DNA from: Campylobacter rectus
GTDB lineage: Bacteria; Campylobacterota; Campylobacteria; Campylobacterales; Campylobacteraceae
Direction: 5' to 3'
Assembly (NCBI RefSeq): GCF_004803795.1
Contig: NZ_CP012543.1
Coordinates: forward strand, 558,001 to 622,000
Length of the DNA stretch: 64,000 bases
In this document: positions 1-8,542 of the stretch, in pieces
Layout: every line of letters begins with the position of its first letter
How positions within the stretch are numbered: position 1 is the stretch's first letter
Program-made: the position numbers and the translations under genes
Notes under the pieces: model-generated
The model's input: only the letters and a program-made list of their open reading frames with translations
What the model was told of the DNA's origin: nothing
The model's database searches: none

Positions 1-1
1 A

Positions 2-385
2 AGCAATATCTCAAAGAGTAAAGAAGCCAAAAAACTAGTAACCGCTCAAGATTTGAAAAACCAAGACAGCAGCGATATTTTAATTCTCGTTAAAGGCTTT
101 TACAAGATGCCTATCAAAGCAAAAGTGCCTTATTGGTTCAAGATGGCGCAGTGGAAAGGGGCGGACAAGCTAGAAGTTGAGGCAAAAGCCGAGCCAAACG
201 AGGCGACCGCGCCGCAAGACGTTCATGTCGCCAAAAAAGGGAGCGGAAAAGAGGCGGAGGGTGAAGCGAAAACGGCAGAAAATAACGCAAATTTAAACCA
301 GAGCGGAATTAATCCTGCGGACGAGAAAAAACAACAAAGAGACGAGCTGCTAAAAGCTCTAAAAATTAAAGTGGATAGGGAGTGA
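2..385 (+). CDS. VirD4/TraG-type conjugative coupling protein, C-terminal end (partial)
   Basis: The reading frame is open to the left edge of the window, so only the last ~127 residues are present. The pattern TAQDLKNQDSSDILILVKGF followed by PIKAKVPYWFK matches the end of VirD4/TraG coupling ATPases, where a loop of the form 'dLl..p.de.Iil.kG..pikak..yy' closes the ATPase domain. The final ~70 residues are a charged, Glu/Lys-rich, probably disordered tail. Coupling proteins hand relaxosome DNA to the type IV secretion channel at the inner membrane. The VirB6-like, SSB and topoisomerase genes downstream fit a transfer module. The ATPase motifs lie outside the window, so this rests on the C-terminal pattern plus context. 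Confidence 0.65.
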   Translation, partial: SNISKSKEAKKLVTAQDLKNQDSSDILILVKGFYKMPIKAKVPYWFKMAQWKGADKLEVEAKAEPNEATAPQDVHVAKKGSGKEAEGEAKTAENNANLNQSGINPADEKKQQRDELLKALKIKVDRE

Positions 386-575
386 AATTTTATAAATTTT
401 TATAATAAATTTATCAAAAAATTTAAAAATATAATATTTTTATTTTTGCTAAATTTAAATTATATGTAATTTTATTTTTAAATGTTTTATTATTTTTTAA
501 GAGCTTTAATCTAAATTTTTATCGAAGATTTAAATTAGAGCCCAAAGCTCTAAAATCTACCCTAAGGAGTAAGCA

Positions 576-770
576 ATGACCTATGTAGAAAAGCAAGAGC
601 AAGAAAAGGCATACAAAGAGTATGAGAAAAATCTTGCCGAGCGATTTGCGACAAGCGAAGACGGCGAGTTTGAAATAAGCGATGGCGAAAGCAAGGAGTG
701 GGAATATTTAAATAAGTCCCACCAAAGCATGGAAGTCGCCGATCAAGACGAGCCCAATACCGACTCATAG
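576..770 (+). CDS. small acidic hypothetical protein of the mobile element
   Basis: 64 codons, ATG start preceded by a clear AAGGAG ribosome site at good spacing. The product is very hydrophilic, rich in Glu and Lys in the first half and acidic at the end, with no membrane segment or recognisable motif. It lies 40 bp upstream of the ArdC-like gene and is probably co-transcribed with it from the AT-rich spacer 386-575. I do not recognise a family. Small acidic proteins next to antirestriction genes are sometimes DNA mimics, but nothing here proves that. Confidence 0.6.
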   Translation: MTYVEKQEQEKAYKEYEKNLAERFATSEDGEFEISDGESKEWEYLNKSHQSMEVADQDEPNTDS

Positions 771-810
771 CCCAAAAGCTATGAGTAAACGACAGACGTA
801 AGGATAAAAA

Positions 811-1662
811 ATGGCAACAGAACAAGAGAAAAAGGGTTGGGAGCAAATGAGTAATGCCGAGAAAAAAGAGAGCTTTGATAAATACATGAAATATAAGCTC
901 TTTGAAGCCCACAAGACCGAGAAAGCGGACTGGCAAAGGGATATGAGTAAGGAAGAGGTAGACAATACTATGCCTTATAACGCCCTAACCGGCAAAACGT
1001 ATTCAAGAGAGACCAGCATGCTTTTAAGAGCGGAGATGGCCATAAAAGGCTACGACAAGGCTCAATTCGTAACGATGGAGCAAGGCAACGCTATGGGCGG
1101 AGTGCTCAAGCTCAAGCATGACGAGCAAACCGGCGAAATTTTAAAAACCAAAAACGGCCTACAAGCGAGAGTAGACGGCGTTAAAATGCTTTATATCGCA
1201 GATCACGAGTTAAGGCCGAAATTGGACAAAGACGGCAAAGAGGTCGTAGCGACGGTAAAAGACAAAGACGGCAACGTTAGGCTCGATGAAAATACCGGTA
1301 AGGCGATCACGTACGTAGTCAAGGAAAAAATCCCGATAAAACCGCGATTAGAGACGAAAATGCTCTATCACGTAAGCCAATTCGACGGGCTAAACGAAGA
1401 AAAAATCAAGGAGCGGGATCTAACGGCCATCCAAAACTACCGAGAGACGGCCAAGAACCAAGCATACGAAGTCAGGATAGACTACGGCAAGACATTGGGA
1501 ATTGGCGGAAATTTAGCAAAGCAGCTAGACAACCTAACCATAGCTCAAATCAAAGGCGTGGATTACTACAACCCGGCGCAAAGGCTTGATATGTCCAAAG
1601 AAGCCGAGAAAGCCAAAAAGCAGACCAAGCAAAAAGATAAGGGCATGGAGCAAGGCAGATAG
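811..1662 (+). CDS. ArdC-like ssDNA-binding / antirestriction domain protein
   Basis: 283 residues. Residues ~45-130 contain the ArdC N-terminal signature: MPYNALTGKTYS, then a GYDKAQFVTMEQGNAMGG segment and a 'KTKNGLQARVDGVKMLYI' strand, matching the 'PyNp.TGk.Ysg.Nal.L ... G.....wlTf.Qa...G..V.kG' plan of the family. ArdC proteins bind single-stranded DNA and are carried by conjugative plasmids to protect incoming DNA from host restriction (family knowledge). The C-terminal half has no zinc-protease HExxH motif, so this is the N-terminal domain plus an unknown tail ending in a Lys-rich stretch. Its position next to transfer genes and two DNA methylases suggests a restriction-evasion role (inference). 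Confidence 0.65.
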   Translation: MATEQEKKGWEQMSNAEKKESFDKYMKYKLFEAHKTEKADWQRDMSKEEVDNTMPYNALTGKTYSRETSMLLRAEMAIKGYDKAQFVTMEQGNAMGGVLKLKHDEQTGEILKTKNGLQARVDGVKMLYIADHELRPKLDKDGKEVVATVKDKDGNVRLDENTGKAITYVVKEKIPIKPRLETKMLYHVSQFDGLNEEKIKERDLTAIQNYRETAKNQAYEVRIDYGKTLGIGGNLAKQLDNLTIAQIKGVDYYNPAQRLDMSKEAEKAKKQTKQKDKGMEQGR

Positions 1663-1717
1663 GCTAAATCAAACTTAGGGTAGACGGGGCGAAAGCCCCA
1701 AATTTAAAGGGATTAAA

Positions 1718-1993
1718 ATGTTATTTGAATTTTTGAATTTTTTAGGAGTCGGCGACGGGACAACCGCCAAAAAGCAACCGATAGGCGCGGATGACGCAAA
1801 CATAAAAGAGGGGGCGGAAGAGTTTATCATCGAGATGCAAAGCCCGTATTTCCAAGAAGAGATCACGACCGAGACGATAATGAAAGACGGCAAAAAAATA
1901 GAAATCAAAAAGATAAAAACCTCAGAGCCGCTAGATAACAATAAGGCATTAATATCGATAAAAACCTATAAAAAAAATATAACGAGGGCGTAA
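1718..1993 (+). CDS. hypothetical protein of the transfer region
   Basis: 91 codons with ATG start; its stop is separated from the start of the VirB6-like gene by a single base, so the two are almost certainly co-translated. The N-terminus is hydrophobic (MLFEFLNFLGVG) and the rest is a mixed-charge, Lys/Glu/Ile-rich chain ending in a basic tail. I see no known domain. By position it could be a small accessory protein of the secretion channel. Confidence 0.6.
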   Translation: MLFEFLNFLGVGDGTTAKKQPIGADDANIKEGAEEFIIEMQSPYFQEEITTETIMKDGKKIEIKKIKTSEPLDNNKALISIKTYKKNITRA

Positions 1994-1994
1994 A

Positions 1995-3206
1995 ATGGCA
2001 CAGCAGCAAGTAGCGAAAACGCTTTTAACGGATAGCAACTGGATAAACAAGACTCAAGCCGTTATGCAAGAAAACGTGATGAGTTTATTTGAAAAATTTT
2101 ATCAAGGAGCTCACGATTTAGTTTATTCGACCGCCACGACGACGATCGTAATCTTAATAGTCGTATTTTGGCTGTTGGACAAGCTAAAAAACGGCTATCC
2201 GACGCGAGAGGAGACGTTTAACGCTATAAAATATATAATCAAGCTTTGCTTCATTTTTGCGGTTCTTAGCTCATTTAGCGCATATACCGGCGCCCTATAC
2301 GTCCTGACTATACCCGAAAACATGATAACCGCGACGGTAAGCTCTATTTTTCAGAGTCAAGACTTCGGAACGATCGTGACGGAGTCGGCCAATAGAGTGG
2401 ATAATTTAAGAGCTTTAATGTGGGAATACGGAACAAAGACCTATTTAAAGTCGCAAGAATGGTCTATGCTGGGATTAAGTTTTAATGGTCCGACGGATTA
2501 CATAATGGCGGGAGTCGTAACGGCGTTTTTAATGATCCCGTTTTGGATATTTTACCTAGTATTTTTTATTCTACTAATCGGCATCACGATCGTTATATTT
2601 TTTAGCAAATTCGTGGCGTTTTTGATATTAAGCACGCTGCCATTGGTGCTGCCGTTTTTGATCACGCCGCGCTTTTTGCCGTATTTATGGAGCTGGTATA
2701 AGCTATACCTATCATACGCTATCATCGCCCCTTTGGCGTTTATCGCTTTAAATTTAGCGATGAATCCGATCACGGAGCTTGAAAAATATCAAAATGTCAT
2801 AGGCGAATTATTTATAAAGCAGTTTGAATACTTGATAACCGGCGCGATCACTTGCATAACTGCGCTTTTCATAATCAGAAAGATACCGAATTGGATAAAC
2901 GCAGTGCTAGGAACGCAGATGGAAAGCGGAGCCGGTGGAGTAATAGCAGGCGCGGTAGCCGGCGGCATAGCCGGAAAGACTTTGCTGGGCGGACTAGCTA
3001 GAAAAGCGACCGGGGGCAGCTTTATCGGCGGAGCGCTGCAAAGCTTCGGCAAGGCCACCGGCGGAAACGCAGTAGGGCAAATCACGAAAGCAGGACTAGA
3101 CGCAAGCGTAAATCTTGGAAAAGATATAGGCAAGGGCACGAAAATGCTAGGAAAAGGCGTATATGACGCCTATAAAGTATTCCGCGGCGGATACGCGGTG
3201 CCGTAA
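1995..3206 (+). CDS. VirB6/TrbL-like type IV secretion inner-membrane channel protein
   Basis: 403 residues with a strongly hydrophobic core: membrane segments near residues 47-63, 80-105, 175-200, 203-225, 235-258 and 280-297, including the Trp-bearing segment LPYLWSWYKLYLSYAI typical of polytopic VirB6/TrbL proteins. The C-terminus is a Gly/Ala-rich tail (GGVIAGAVAGGIAGK and onwards) followed by a charged end, also usual in TrbL-like proteins. These proteins form part of the inner-membrane channel for DNA transfer. It follows the upstream 91-codon gene directly and is followed by SSB and a topoisomerase, a common order in conjugative elements. The family is identified from topology and context rather than a fixed motif. 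Confidence 0.7.
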   Translation: MAQQQVAKTLLTDSNWINKTQAVMQENVMSLFEKFYQGAHDLVYSTATTTIVILIVVFWLLDKLKNGYPTREETFNAIKYIIKLCFIFAVLSSFSAYTGALYVLTIPENMITATVSSIFQSQDFGTIVTESANRVDNLRALMWEYGTKTYLKSQEWSMLGLSFNGPTDYIMAGVVTAFLMIPFWIFYLVFFILLIGITIVIFFSKFVAFLILSTLPLVLPFLITPRFLPYLWSWYKLYLSYAIIAPLAFIALNLAMNPITELEKYQNVIGELFIKQFEYLITGAITCITALFIIRKIPNWINAVLGTQMESGAGGVIAGAVAGGIAGKTLLGGLARKATGGSFIGGALQSFGKATGGNAVGQITKAGLDASVNLGKDIGKGTKMLGKGVYDAYKVFRGGYAVP

Positions 3207-3244
3207 GGTTTAAAATTTAGAAAATTCTTTTAAAAGGGGTAAAA

Positions 3245-3667
3245 ATGTTCGCACAAGCTACGATCATAGGAAATTTAACCAAAGACATAGAGCTAAGATA
3301 CATGGCTAGCGGTACGGCTATAGGCAATACCGCGATAGCCTCGACGCACAAATTTAATGCAGCAAACGGCGAGAAGCGAGAAGAGACATGCTTTATAGAC
3401 GTAACTTTTATGGGTAAAAGCGCGGAAATAGCCAATCAATACTTGGCTAAGGGCTCAAGGATATTCATCGAGGGGCGGTTGAAATTTGACCGATGGACGG
3501 ATAATAACGGACAAAACAGAAGCAAGCATAGCGTGATCGTCGATAAAATGATAATGCTTGATACCAAAGATAAGCAAGAAGCCGGGCAAAACGAGCAAGC
3601 CTATCCTACGCCACAGATAGAAAACGAGTATGAGGGTAACGCGCAAGATGCGCCATTCGAGCAATAA
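3245..3667 (+). CDS. ssb: single-stranded DNA-binding protein (element copy)
   Basis: 140 residues, a good match to bacterial SSB: MFAQATIIGNLTKDIELRYM at the start, then the 'CFIDVTFMGKSAEIANQYLAKGS' strand-helix region and 'IFIEGRLKFDRWTD', which make up the OB fold. ATG start with a ribosome site AAAAGGGG upstream. The C-terminus ends ...DAPFEQ: the acidic-Pro-Phe tip that docks SSB partner proteins is present but weakly acidic and extended by Glu-Gln instead of ending in Phe. It probably coats transferred single strands. Plasmid or ICE SSBs beside topoisomerase genes are common. Confidence 0.92.
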   Translation: MFAQATIIGNLTKDIELRYMASGTAIGNTAIASTHKFNAANGEKREETCFIDVTFMGKSAEIANQYLAKGSRIFIEGRLKFDRWTDNNGQNRSKHSVIVDKMIMLDTKDKQEAGQNEQAYPTPQIENEYEGNAQDAPFEQ

Positions 3668-3688
3668 AATTTAACTAAGGAGTAAAAA

Positions 3689-5641
3689 ATGGGCGATGCC
3701 GTAATTATTATCGAAAGCCCGAACAAGTGCGACAAGATAGAGCATATAACGGGCGCAAAGGTTTACGCTACCAAAGGGCATTTTAAAGAGCTAGCAAAGG
3801 AGATAGTGGTCGATTATACCGGCTATGAGCCGATATTCGAGATGAAAGAGCAAAGCAAGCACAGGATGAACGAAATTTTTAACAACTGTAAAGGCAAAGA
3901 CGTCATCATAGCCACCGACCCGGACAGGGAGGGATACGGCATAGGCTACATGGTTTATGAGACGATTAAAAATATCGCAAAGAGCGTAAAGCGCGCCGAG
4001 TTTCACGAAATCACGGAAAGCGGCATCAAAAAAGGATTAGATAAAGCCGTGCCGTTTGCAAGCTCAAATTTAAAGGAATTTGATAGCTTTAAGGCGCGAG
4101 CGGTAGGCGATAAGCTGGTGGGCTTTATCATGTCGCCTGCTTACATCAACAAGCTCAACGATAAAAATTTATCCGTCGGCCGAGTCCAGACGCCCGCACT
4201 CGCCCTGATCGTAAAAAGAGAGCTTGAAATAAAAGAGTTTTTAGCAAGCCCGGCATCAAAACAGATTGACTACAAAATCAAAACAAAGCTAAAAACCAGC
4301 GATGGCGTAGAATTTACGGCCATAAACGATAATATTTTTAGCTCGAAAGACGAAGCGAACGCAAAAATCGCCGAGCTTAGCGGTAACAGAGCAAAAGTCT
4401 ATCAAATAGACACAAAACAAAGCCAAATGAAGCCTCAAGCCCCGTTTAGAACCAGCCAAATGCAAGAAGCGGCAAACAAAAGGTTAGAGTTTAGCTCGGA
4501 TAAGACCATGAGTCTAGCTCAAAAGCTATTCGAAAAAGGCCTTATCACGTATCATAGAACCGACAGCAATAGTCTATCAAATGAATTTATAGATGAAGTA
4601 GGCGTTAAATTCGGCAATGAAGAGTGGTACGAAAAAAGGGAGTATAAGGCCGGAAGTCAAAGCCAAGCGGAAGCTCACGAAGCGATCCGTATAAGCCATG
4701 TGCACGATTACGGCGAGATAGATGAAATAGCCGGGCGCGAAAGCCTAAGCGACGATGAAAAATCGCTTTATGAGCTTATTTTTCTAAATTCAGTCCTAAG
4801 TCAAGCCAAAAACGCCATAAACGAAAACAAAACATACGATATAGACGTCAAGGCTCTAAGCTTTAAGGCCAAGACCGGCAAATGCATTTATAAAGGCTTT
4901 AAGGGGGCTTTGAAAGAGCAGGCGGACGATGAAGACGAACGGGACAAAGATGTAGCGGAAATAGAGCTAAATTTAAACAAAGGCGATGAAGTGCAAATAC
5001 TAGGCTTCGAGCTGCAAGAAGTTAAAAAGCAAGCCCCACAGCACTACAAGGAAAGCAATTTTATCTCCCTTTTGGAAAAAGAGGGCATCGGCAGGCCAAG
5101 CACGTACGCGACGTTTCTGCCTACGCTTTTAAAGCGGGAATTCGTAGTTATCGAGACCAAAGGCAAAAATCAAAATATCATAGCCACGCCAAAGGGCATA
5201 AATTTTATTGAGAGCGTCAAAGCAGACGACGAGTGGATCACGCAAAGCGAATTTACGAAGCAAATGGAGGGCGTGCTAGATGAGATAAGCGACAGCAAAG
5301 TAAATTATCTGGATTTTATAAAGCCGCTTCACGAAAAAATGGGCTTTAAAGAGCTAAGTAGCGGCGAGACCAAGCCTCCGAGCGAAGCTCAGTTAAATTT
5401 TGCGAAAAGTATAGCTTTGGATTTAAAAATAGCATTGCCGGGCAACATCGAAACAGACTGGAAAATTTGCTCGGATTTTATAAATAAGAATAAAGACAAA
5501 GCCATTCGCCCGCCGAGCGATAAGCAAATCAAACTAGCGCAAGATCTAGCAAAAGACAAAAAGCTGGAGCTGCCCAAAGGCTACGATACGGATCTGAAAA
5601 TTTGTAAAGCGTTTATAGAAAAGGCATTGAAGAAGAAGTAA
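3689..5641 (+). CDS. type IA DNA topoisomerase (plasmid/ICE type)
   Basis: 650 residues. The TOPRIM domain is at the start (IIIESPNKCDKI, then the acidic triad in IIATDPDREGYGI near residues 73-85). The active-site tyrosine is Y288 in LITYHRTDSNSLS, where most relatives have ITYMRTDS. The 'GRVQTPALALI' and 'EGIGRPSTYATFLPTLLKR' segments are also typical. There are no C-terminal zinc fingers; instead the last ~90 residues carry two copies of a short repeat (PPSEAQLNFAKSIALDL and PPSDKQIKLAQDLAKDK, each followed by a Leu-Pro and a 'tDwkIC..FI' end). It relaxes or decatenates single-strand-containing DNA, presumably in element replication or transfer. Confidence 0.9.
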   Translation: MGDAVIIIESPNKCDKIEHITGAKVYATKGHFKELAKEIVVDYTGYEPIFEMKEQSKHRMNEIFNNCKGKDVIIATDPDREGYGIGYMVYETIKNIAKSVKRAEFHEITESGIKKGLDKAVPFASSNLKEFDSFKARAVGDKLVGFIMSPAYINKLNDKNLSVGRVQTPALALIVKRELEIKEFLASPASKQIDYKIKTKLKTSDGVEFTAINDNIFSSKDEANAKIAELSGNRAKVYQIDTKQSQMKPQAPFRTSQMQEAANKRLEFSSDKTMSLAQKLFEKGLITYHRTDSNSLSNEFIDEVGVKFGNEEWYEKREYKAGSQSQAEAHEAIRISHVHDYGEIDEIAGRESLSDDEKSLYELIFLNSVLSQAKNAINENKTYDIDVKALSFKAKTGKCIYKGFKGALKEQADDEDERDKDVAEIELNLNKGDEVQILGFELQEVKKQAPQHYKESNFISLLEKEGIGRPSTYATFLPTLLKREFVVIETKGKNQNIIATPKGINFIESVKADDEWITQSEFTKQMEGVLDEISDSKVNYLDFIKPLHEKMGFKELSSGETKPPSEAQLNFAKSIALDLKIALPGNIETDWKICSDFINKNKDKAIRPPSDKQIKLAQDLAKDKKLELPKGYDTDLKICKAFIEKALKKK

Positions 5642-5654
5642 CAAAGGATATAAC

Positions 5655-6029
5655 ATGGTCGTAAATAACACCGAAATCTTTTTTCGTGTTTGCCGTAAAA
5701 CGACAATCGATGAAGAGCAAGATATAGCCGGGTTTTATTTCGGTAAAGAATATAAAGACACGTTGAACCCTGTATTTTTTGATATTTTTAAAAAATACAG
5801 GAGAAATTTAGAAAGTCGCTATGGGTGTATTATCGGCAAAGACGAATTTATATGCTTCGCAACAGAAAATAAGAAAAAATTTATTAAAGAGTTTGGTGGC
5901 GTACGTTCAGAACTAGCTTCATTTTTAGAGCCTTATTTAAATGATCCAGAGGCTGATTGCTTTGAAATTTGCTTTTTAAAATCGTATTTCGATGCAAAAA
6001 GCAAAACGGAACAAAAAGGGAAAGAATGA
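5655..6029 (+). CDS. hypothetical protein upstream of EcoRI-type methylase
   Basis: 124 codons, ATG start behind AAAGGA. It overlaps the methylase start by four bases (ATGA at 6026-6029), indicating translational coupling. Composition is soluble and mixed-charge with several aromatic residues; no signal peptide, no membrane segment and no motif I recognise. The tight coupling to a solitary methylase makes it a candidate accessory or partner protein. It does not look like the EcoRI nuclease by length (124 versus about 277 residues). Confidence 0.65.
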   Translation: MVVNNTEIFFRVCRKTTIDEEQDIAGFYFGKEYKDTLNPVFFDIFKKYRRNLESRYGCIIGKDEFICFATENKKKFIKEFGGVRSELASFLEPYLNDPEADCFEICFLKSYFDAKSKTEQKGKE

Positions 6030-7030
6030 GCCAAATTTCAACCCAAAACGAGCTGGTAGAACAAGGCTGGATGGCGGATAAGGAAAAGAGAGCCAACGTC
6101 TATTTTGTGAAAGCCAAATACGAGATCGACGACGAGTTTTATACGAGCTTTGACGAGATCAGAGAAGAGCTACAAGACTATAAAGCGCACTTTAAAGGTA
6201 AAATCGTGGTCTGCCCGTGCAACGACGGCAAAAATAGCAATTTTTATAGATATTTCGCCTTAAATTTTAAAACTTTGGAACTAAAAAAGCTGATCACGAC
6301 GACGTTTAACATCAACGAACCAAGCTCGAAAGGCACGAAAATAGAGATCACGAGTGACGGCATGAGCGAAACACAGTTGCGCGGTCAGGGCGACTTTCGC
6401 AGTGACGAAGTAAAGGAGATAATCGCGCAGGCCGACATCGTCGTAACCAATCCACCCTTCTCCCTTTTTAGAGAGCTTATAGATATAGCCCAAAGCGGTC
6501 AAAAGAAATTTTTAATCGTAGGCGGAACGTATTCGATTACCTATAAAAAGATATTTGAGCTATACAAAAATAACCAAATTTGGCTAGGAAATCACCAAGT
6601 AAATATTTTTACTCGCCCGGACGGCAGCAAAAAGAGGTTTAGCCACGTATCGTGGTTTACGAATTTAAAAAGCACCAAGCATCAAACCGGCGTAAGGCTG
6701 ATGAAAAAATATAAAGGTAATGAGCACGAGTATCCGGAATACGACAACTACAAAATCATAGAAGTAACCAATTATAAAAACATACCGATCGACTACGACG
6801 GCGTAATCGGCGTGCCTCTTACGTTCTTTTTGCGGCACAACCCGGCGCAGTTTCATATACTAGGCTGCGATTTTGAGATCAAAGAAAAATACCCCGAGCT
6901 AGTCAAGCAGGACTACGCCCAAAGCAACACGAAATCAGCCGTCCTAAACGGGCAAGAGCTATTTATCAGGATAATGATTCAGCGAATCAACGGCCTTAAA
7001 CCCAGAACTAGGGTAATAAATCAAATTTAG
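6026..7030 (+). CDS. EcoRI-type adenine-specific DNA methyltransferase, no nuclease visible
   Basis: 334 residues from the ATG at 6026, chosen because it overlaps the previous stop as ATGA; a longer frame from a TTG at 5969 would overlap the upstream gene by 60 bases. The N6-adenine methylase motif IV is VVTNPPFSLF with N142-P-P-F145. Following blocks 'FLIVGGTYSITYKKIFELY', 'IWLGNH' and 'RFSHVSWFTNL' match the M.EcoRI family. It transfers a methyl group from SAM to adenine in DNA. No EcoRI-like nuclease lies beside it, so it is probably an orphan methylase that protects the element from host restriction (inference). Confidence 0.85.
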   Translation: MSQISTQNELVEQGWMADKEKRANVYFVKAKYEIDDEFYTSFDEIREELQDYKAHFKGKIVVCPCNDGKNSNFYRYFALNFKTLELKKLITTTFNINEPSSKGTKIEITSDGMSETQLRGQGDFRSDEVKEIIAQADIVVTNPPFSLFRELIDIAQSGQKKFLIVGGTYSITYKKIFELYKNNQIWLGNHQVNIFTRPDGSKKRFSHVSWFTNLKSTKHQTGVRLMKKYKGNEHEYPEYDNYKIIEVTNYKNIPIDYDGVIGVPLTFFLRHNPAQFHILGCDFEIKEKYPELVKQDYAQSNTKSAVLNGQELFIRIMIQRINGLKPRTRVINQI

Positions 7031-7051
7031 GGAGCAAATTTATTTAAAATC

Positions 7052-7306
7052 ATGAAGAAGTCAAAGAAAACAGAATTATTTAACAGCCCCGCAAAGCGGT
7101 TTATATTGGTATTTTTAGCCATAAATTTGCTAGGGTTCGGCACGAACGTCGTTTTATATTTTTTAAAACTACCCAACAGGGTAGAAACGATACTAAACGC
7201 GGACGCTTTCTTTATAACGCTAGCCGCGATCTGCTACATCGCATTTAACGCAATGCTTTATTTAATCATAAAAATGCATTTCTTGCTATCGACTAGAAAA
7301 GAGTAG
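7052..7306 (+). CDS. small two-helix membrane protein
   Basis: 84 residues with two predicted membrane helices (about 16-37, RFILVFLAINLLGFGTNVVL, and about 52-76, FFITLAAICYIAFNAMLYLI), a basic N-terminus and a basic C-terminus, giving a hairpin with both ends likely cytoplasmic. It is the last gene before an AT-rich spacer. No family recognised. Function unknown; it could belong to the transfer apparatus or to surface exclusion, but there is no direct evidence. Confidence 0.65.
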   Translation: MKKSKKTELFNSPAKRFILVFLAINLLGFGTNVVLYFLKLPNRVETILNADAFFITLAAICYIAFNAMLYLIIKMHFLLSTRKE

Positions 7307-7405
7307 AAATTTATAAAATATTATTGTTATTTTTATGTAATTTTATCTAAAATATATCTCTTATTTTTGATATTATTTTAAGAAATAGTATTTTAATAAT
7401 ATATA

Positions 7406-7438
7406 TTTTATTATTTATTAAGTTTAAGACGATATAAT
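7406..7438 (+). promoter_or_regulatory. candidate promoter/operator for the parA operon with TTAAG direct repeat
   Basis: The spacer 7307-7468 is extremely AT-rich. It ends with a T-rich tract, then TTAAGTTTAAGA (two TTAAG boxes with a 6 bp period, 7418-7429), then a TATAAT box at 7433-7438 and the parA ribosome site. The same arrangement occurs upstream of the gene at 9513, so it may be a shared control element of the mobile element. Confidence 0.5.
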
Positions 7439-7468
7439 CATTTTAAATTTTTACGCAAAGGAGAGATG

Positions 7469-8113
7469 ATGATAGTATCGATCTGCAACGAAAAAGGCGG
7501 CAGCGGAAAAAGTACGCTTGCCACGAACATAGCTATAAATCAAGGCATAGTAAAAGGCGAGCTGCTTTTGCTGCTGGATACCGACCCGCAAAAGTCGATC
7601 GCCACGTTTTTAAATATACGAAACGAAGAGGGGCATCCAAAGGCATTTGATTTCGCTTACAAATACGGCGAAAATTTAAAAGAATTTTTGCAAAGCGTAG
7701 ATCGTGGCAAAGACATAGTCGTAGACACTGGCGGCCGAGATAGCAGAGAGATGCGAATAGCCATCGCGCTGAGCGATATAGTTATAATCCCGACCATTCC
7801 AAGTCAGTTTGACGTAAGCGTCCTAGATAAAATGGTCAATATCGTAAAAATGGCCAAAGAACAAAACGAAAAGCTACAAGCCTATATCGTGATCAATCGA
7901 GCCTCGACCAATCCATTTTTATACAAAAAGATAGACAGCCTGAAAGCATTCATCGAGGAGCTCCAAGAGGATTATATAAGGCTAGCAAGCACGATCATAT
8001 TTGAGCGCGAGCGCTACAAAATAGCCACGCAACTAGGCTACGGAGTGGTCGAGATGAACGACGGCAACAAGGCGGAGCAAGAAATCAAGAATTTATGCGA
8101 AGAGATATTTTAA
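7469..8113 (+). CDS. parA: ParA-family partition ATPase
   Basis: 214 residues starting from the second of two adjacent ATGs (7466, 7469); the later one is chosen because the GGAG ribosome site sits 5 bases before it and only 2 before the first. The deviant Walker A motif is NEKGGSGKSTLA (residues 7-18), followed by LLLLDTDPQKS and IVVDTGGRDSREM, standard for ParA/MinD ATPases. ParA proteins move plasmid DNA along the nucleoid by ATP-dependent binding, usually with a ParB adaptor. No recognisable parB follows; the next genes encode an exported protein, a membrane protein and a methylase. Confidence 0.92.
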   Translation: MIVSICNEKGGSGKSTLATNIAINQGIVKGELLLLLDTDPQKSIATFLNIRNEEGHPKAFDFAYKYGENLKEFLQSVDRGKDIVVDTGGRDSREMRIAIALSDIVIIPTIPSQFDVSVLDKMVNIVKMAKEQNEKLQAYIVINRASTNPFLYKKIDSLKAFIEELQEDYIRLASTIIFERERYKIATQLGYGVVEMNDGNKAEQEIKNLCEEIF

Positions 8114-8125
8114 AAGGATAGTAAA

Positions 8126-8542
8126 ATGAAAATAAATAAACTACTACTAATAGGAGCAGTTTGCGTGGGGTTACACGCTGAATCTATAACTAAACAGCAA
8201 GTATGCCATATGATAGACGCGTTATCTTATCAGCTTAATATAAAAGATTTGGGCAATAATGAGTTTACTATAAATTATAAAGACGGTGCGTTATACAAGT
8301 ACGATAACCTAGACGAATACAAAAAGTGGTTTATTGAGTGCTATGACAGGGACAGGCTTATTGCTAGAATAATAGATAAGGGCAAAATCATAGAGAGAAT
8401 AGATTCGTCAATAGGCAACTATAAATGGGTAACGTTTGAGCTTGAAAACTGCATCCTGAAAACTCTTGGAAAAGGTAGCGACTATGCGCCGATCGGTGAA
8501 CCAAAATGTAAAAAAGATAGCGACCGACAGGAGATAAAATGA
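8126..8542 (+). CDS. putative exported hypothetical protein
   Basis: 138 residues with a cleavable-type signal peptide: basic MKINK, hydrophobic core LLLIGAVCVGL and a likely cleavage after HA (residue ~18). The mature part is hydrophilic and has four cysteines that could form disulphides in the periplasm. It follows parA by 12 bp and overlaps the next gene by ATGA (8539-8542). No family recognised. Confidence 0.6.
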   Translation: MKINKLLLIGAVCVGLHAESITKQQVCHMIDALSYQLNIKDLGNNEFTINYKDGALYKYDNLDEYKKWFIECYDRDRLIARIIDKGKIIERIDSSIGNYKWVTFELENCILKTLGKGSDYAPIGEPKCKKDSDRQEIK

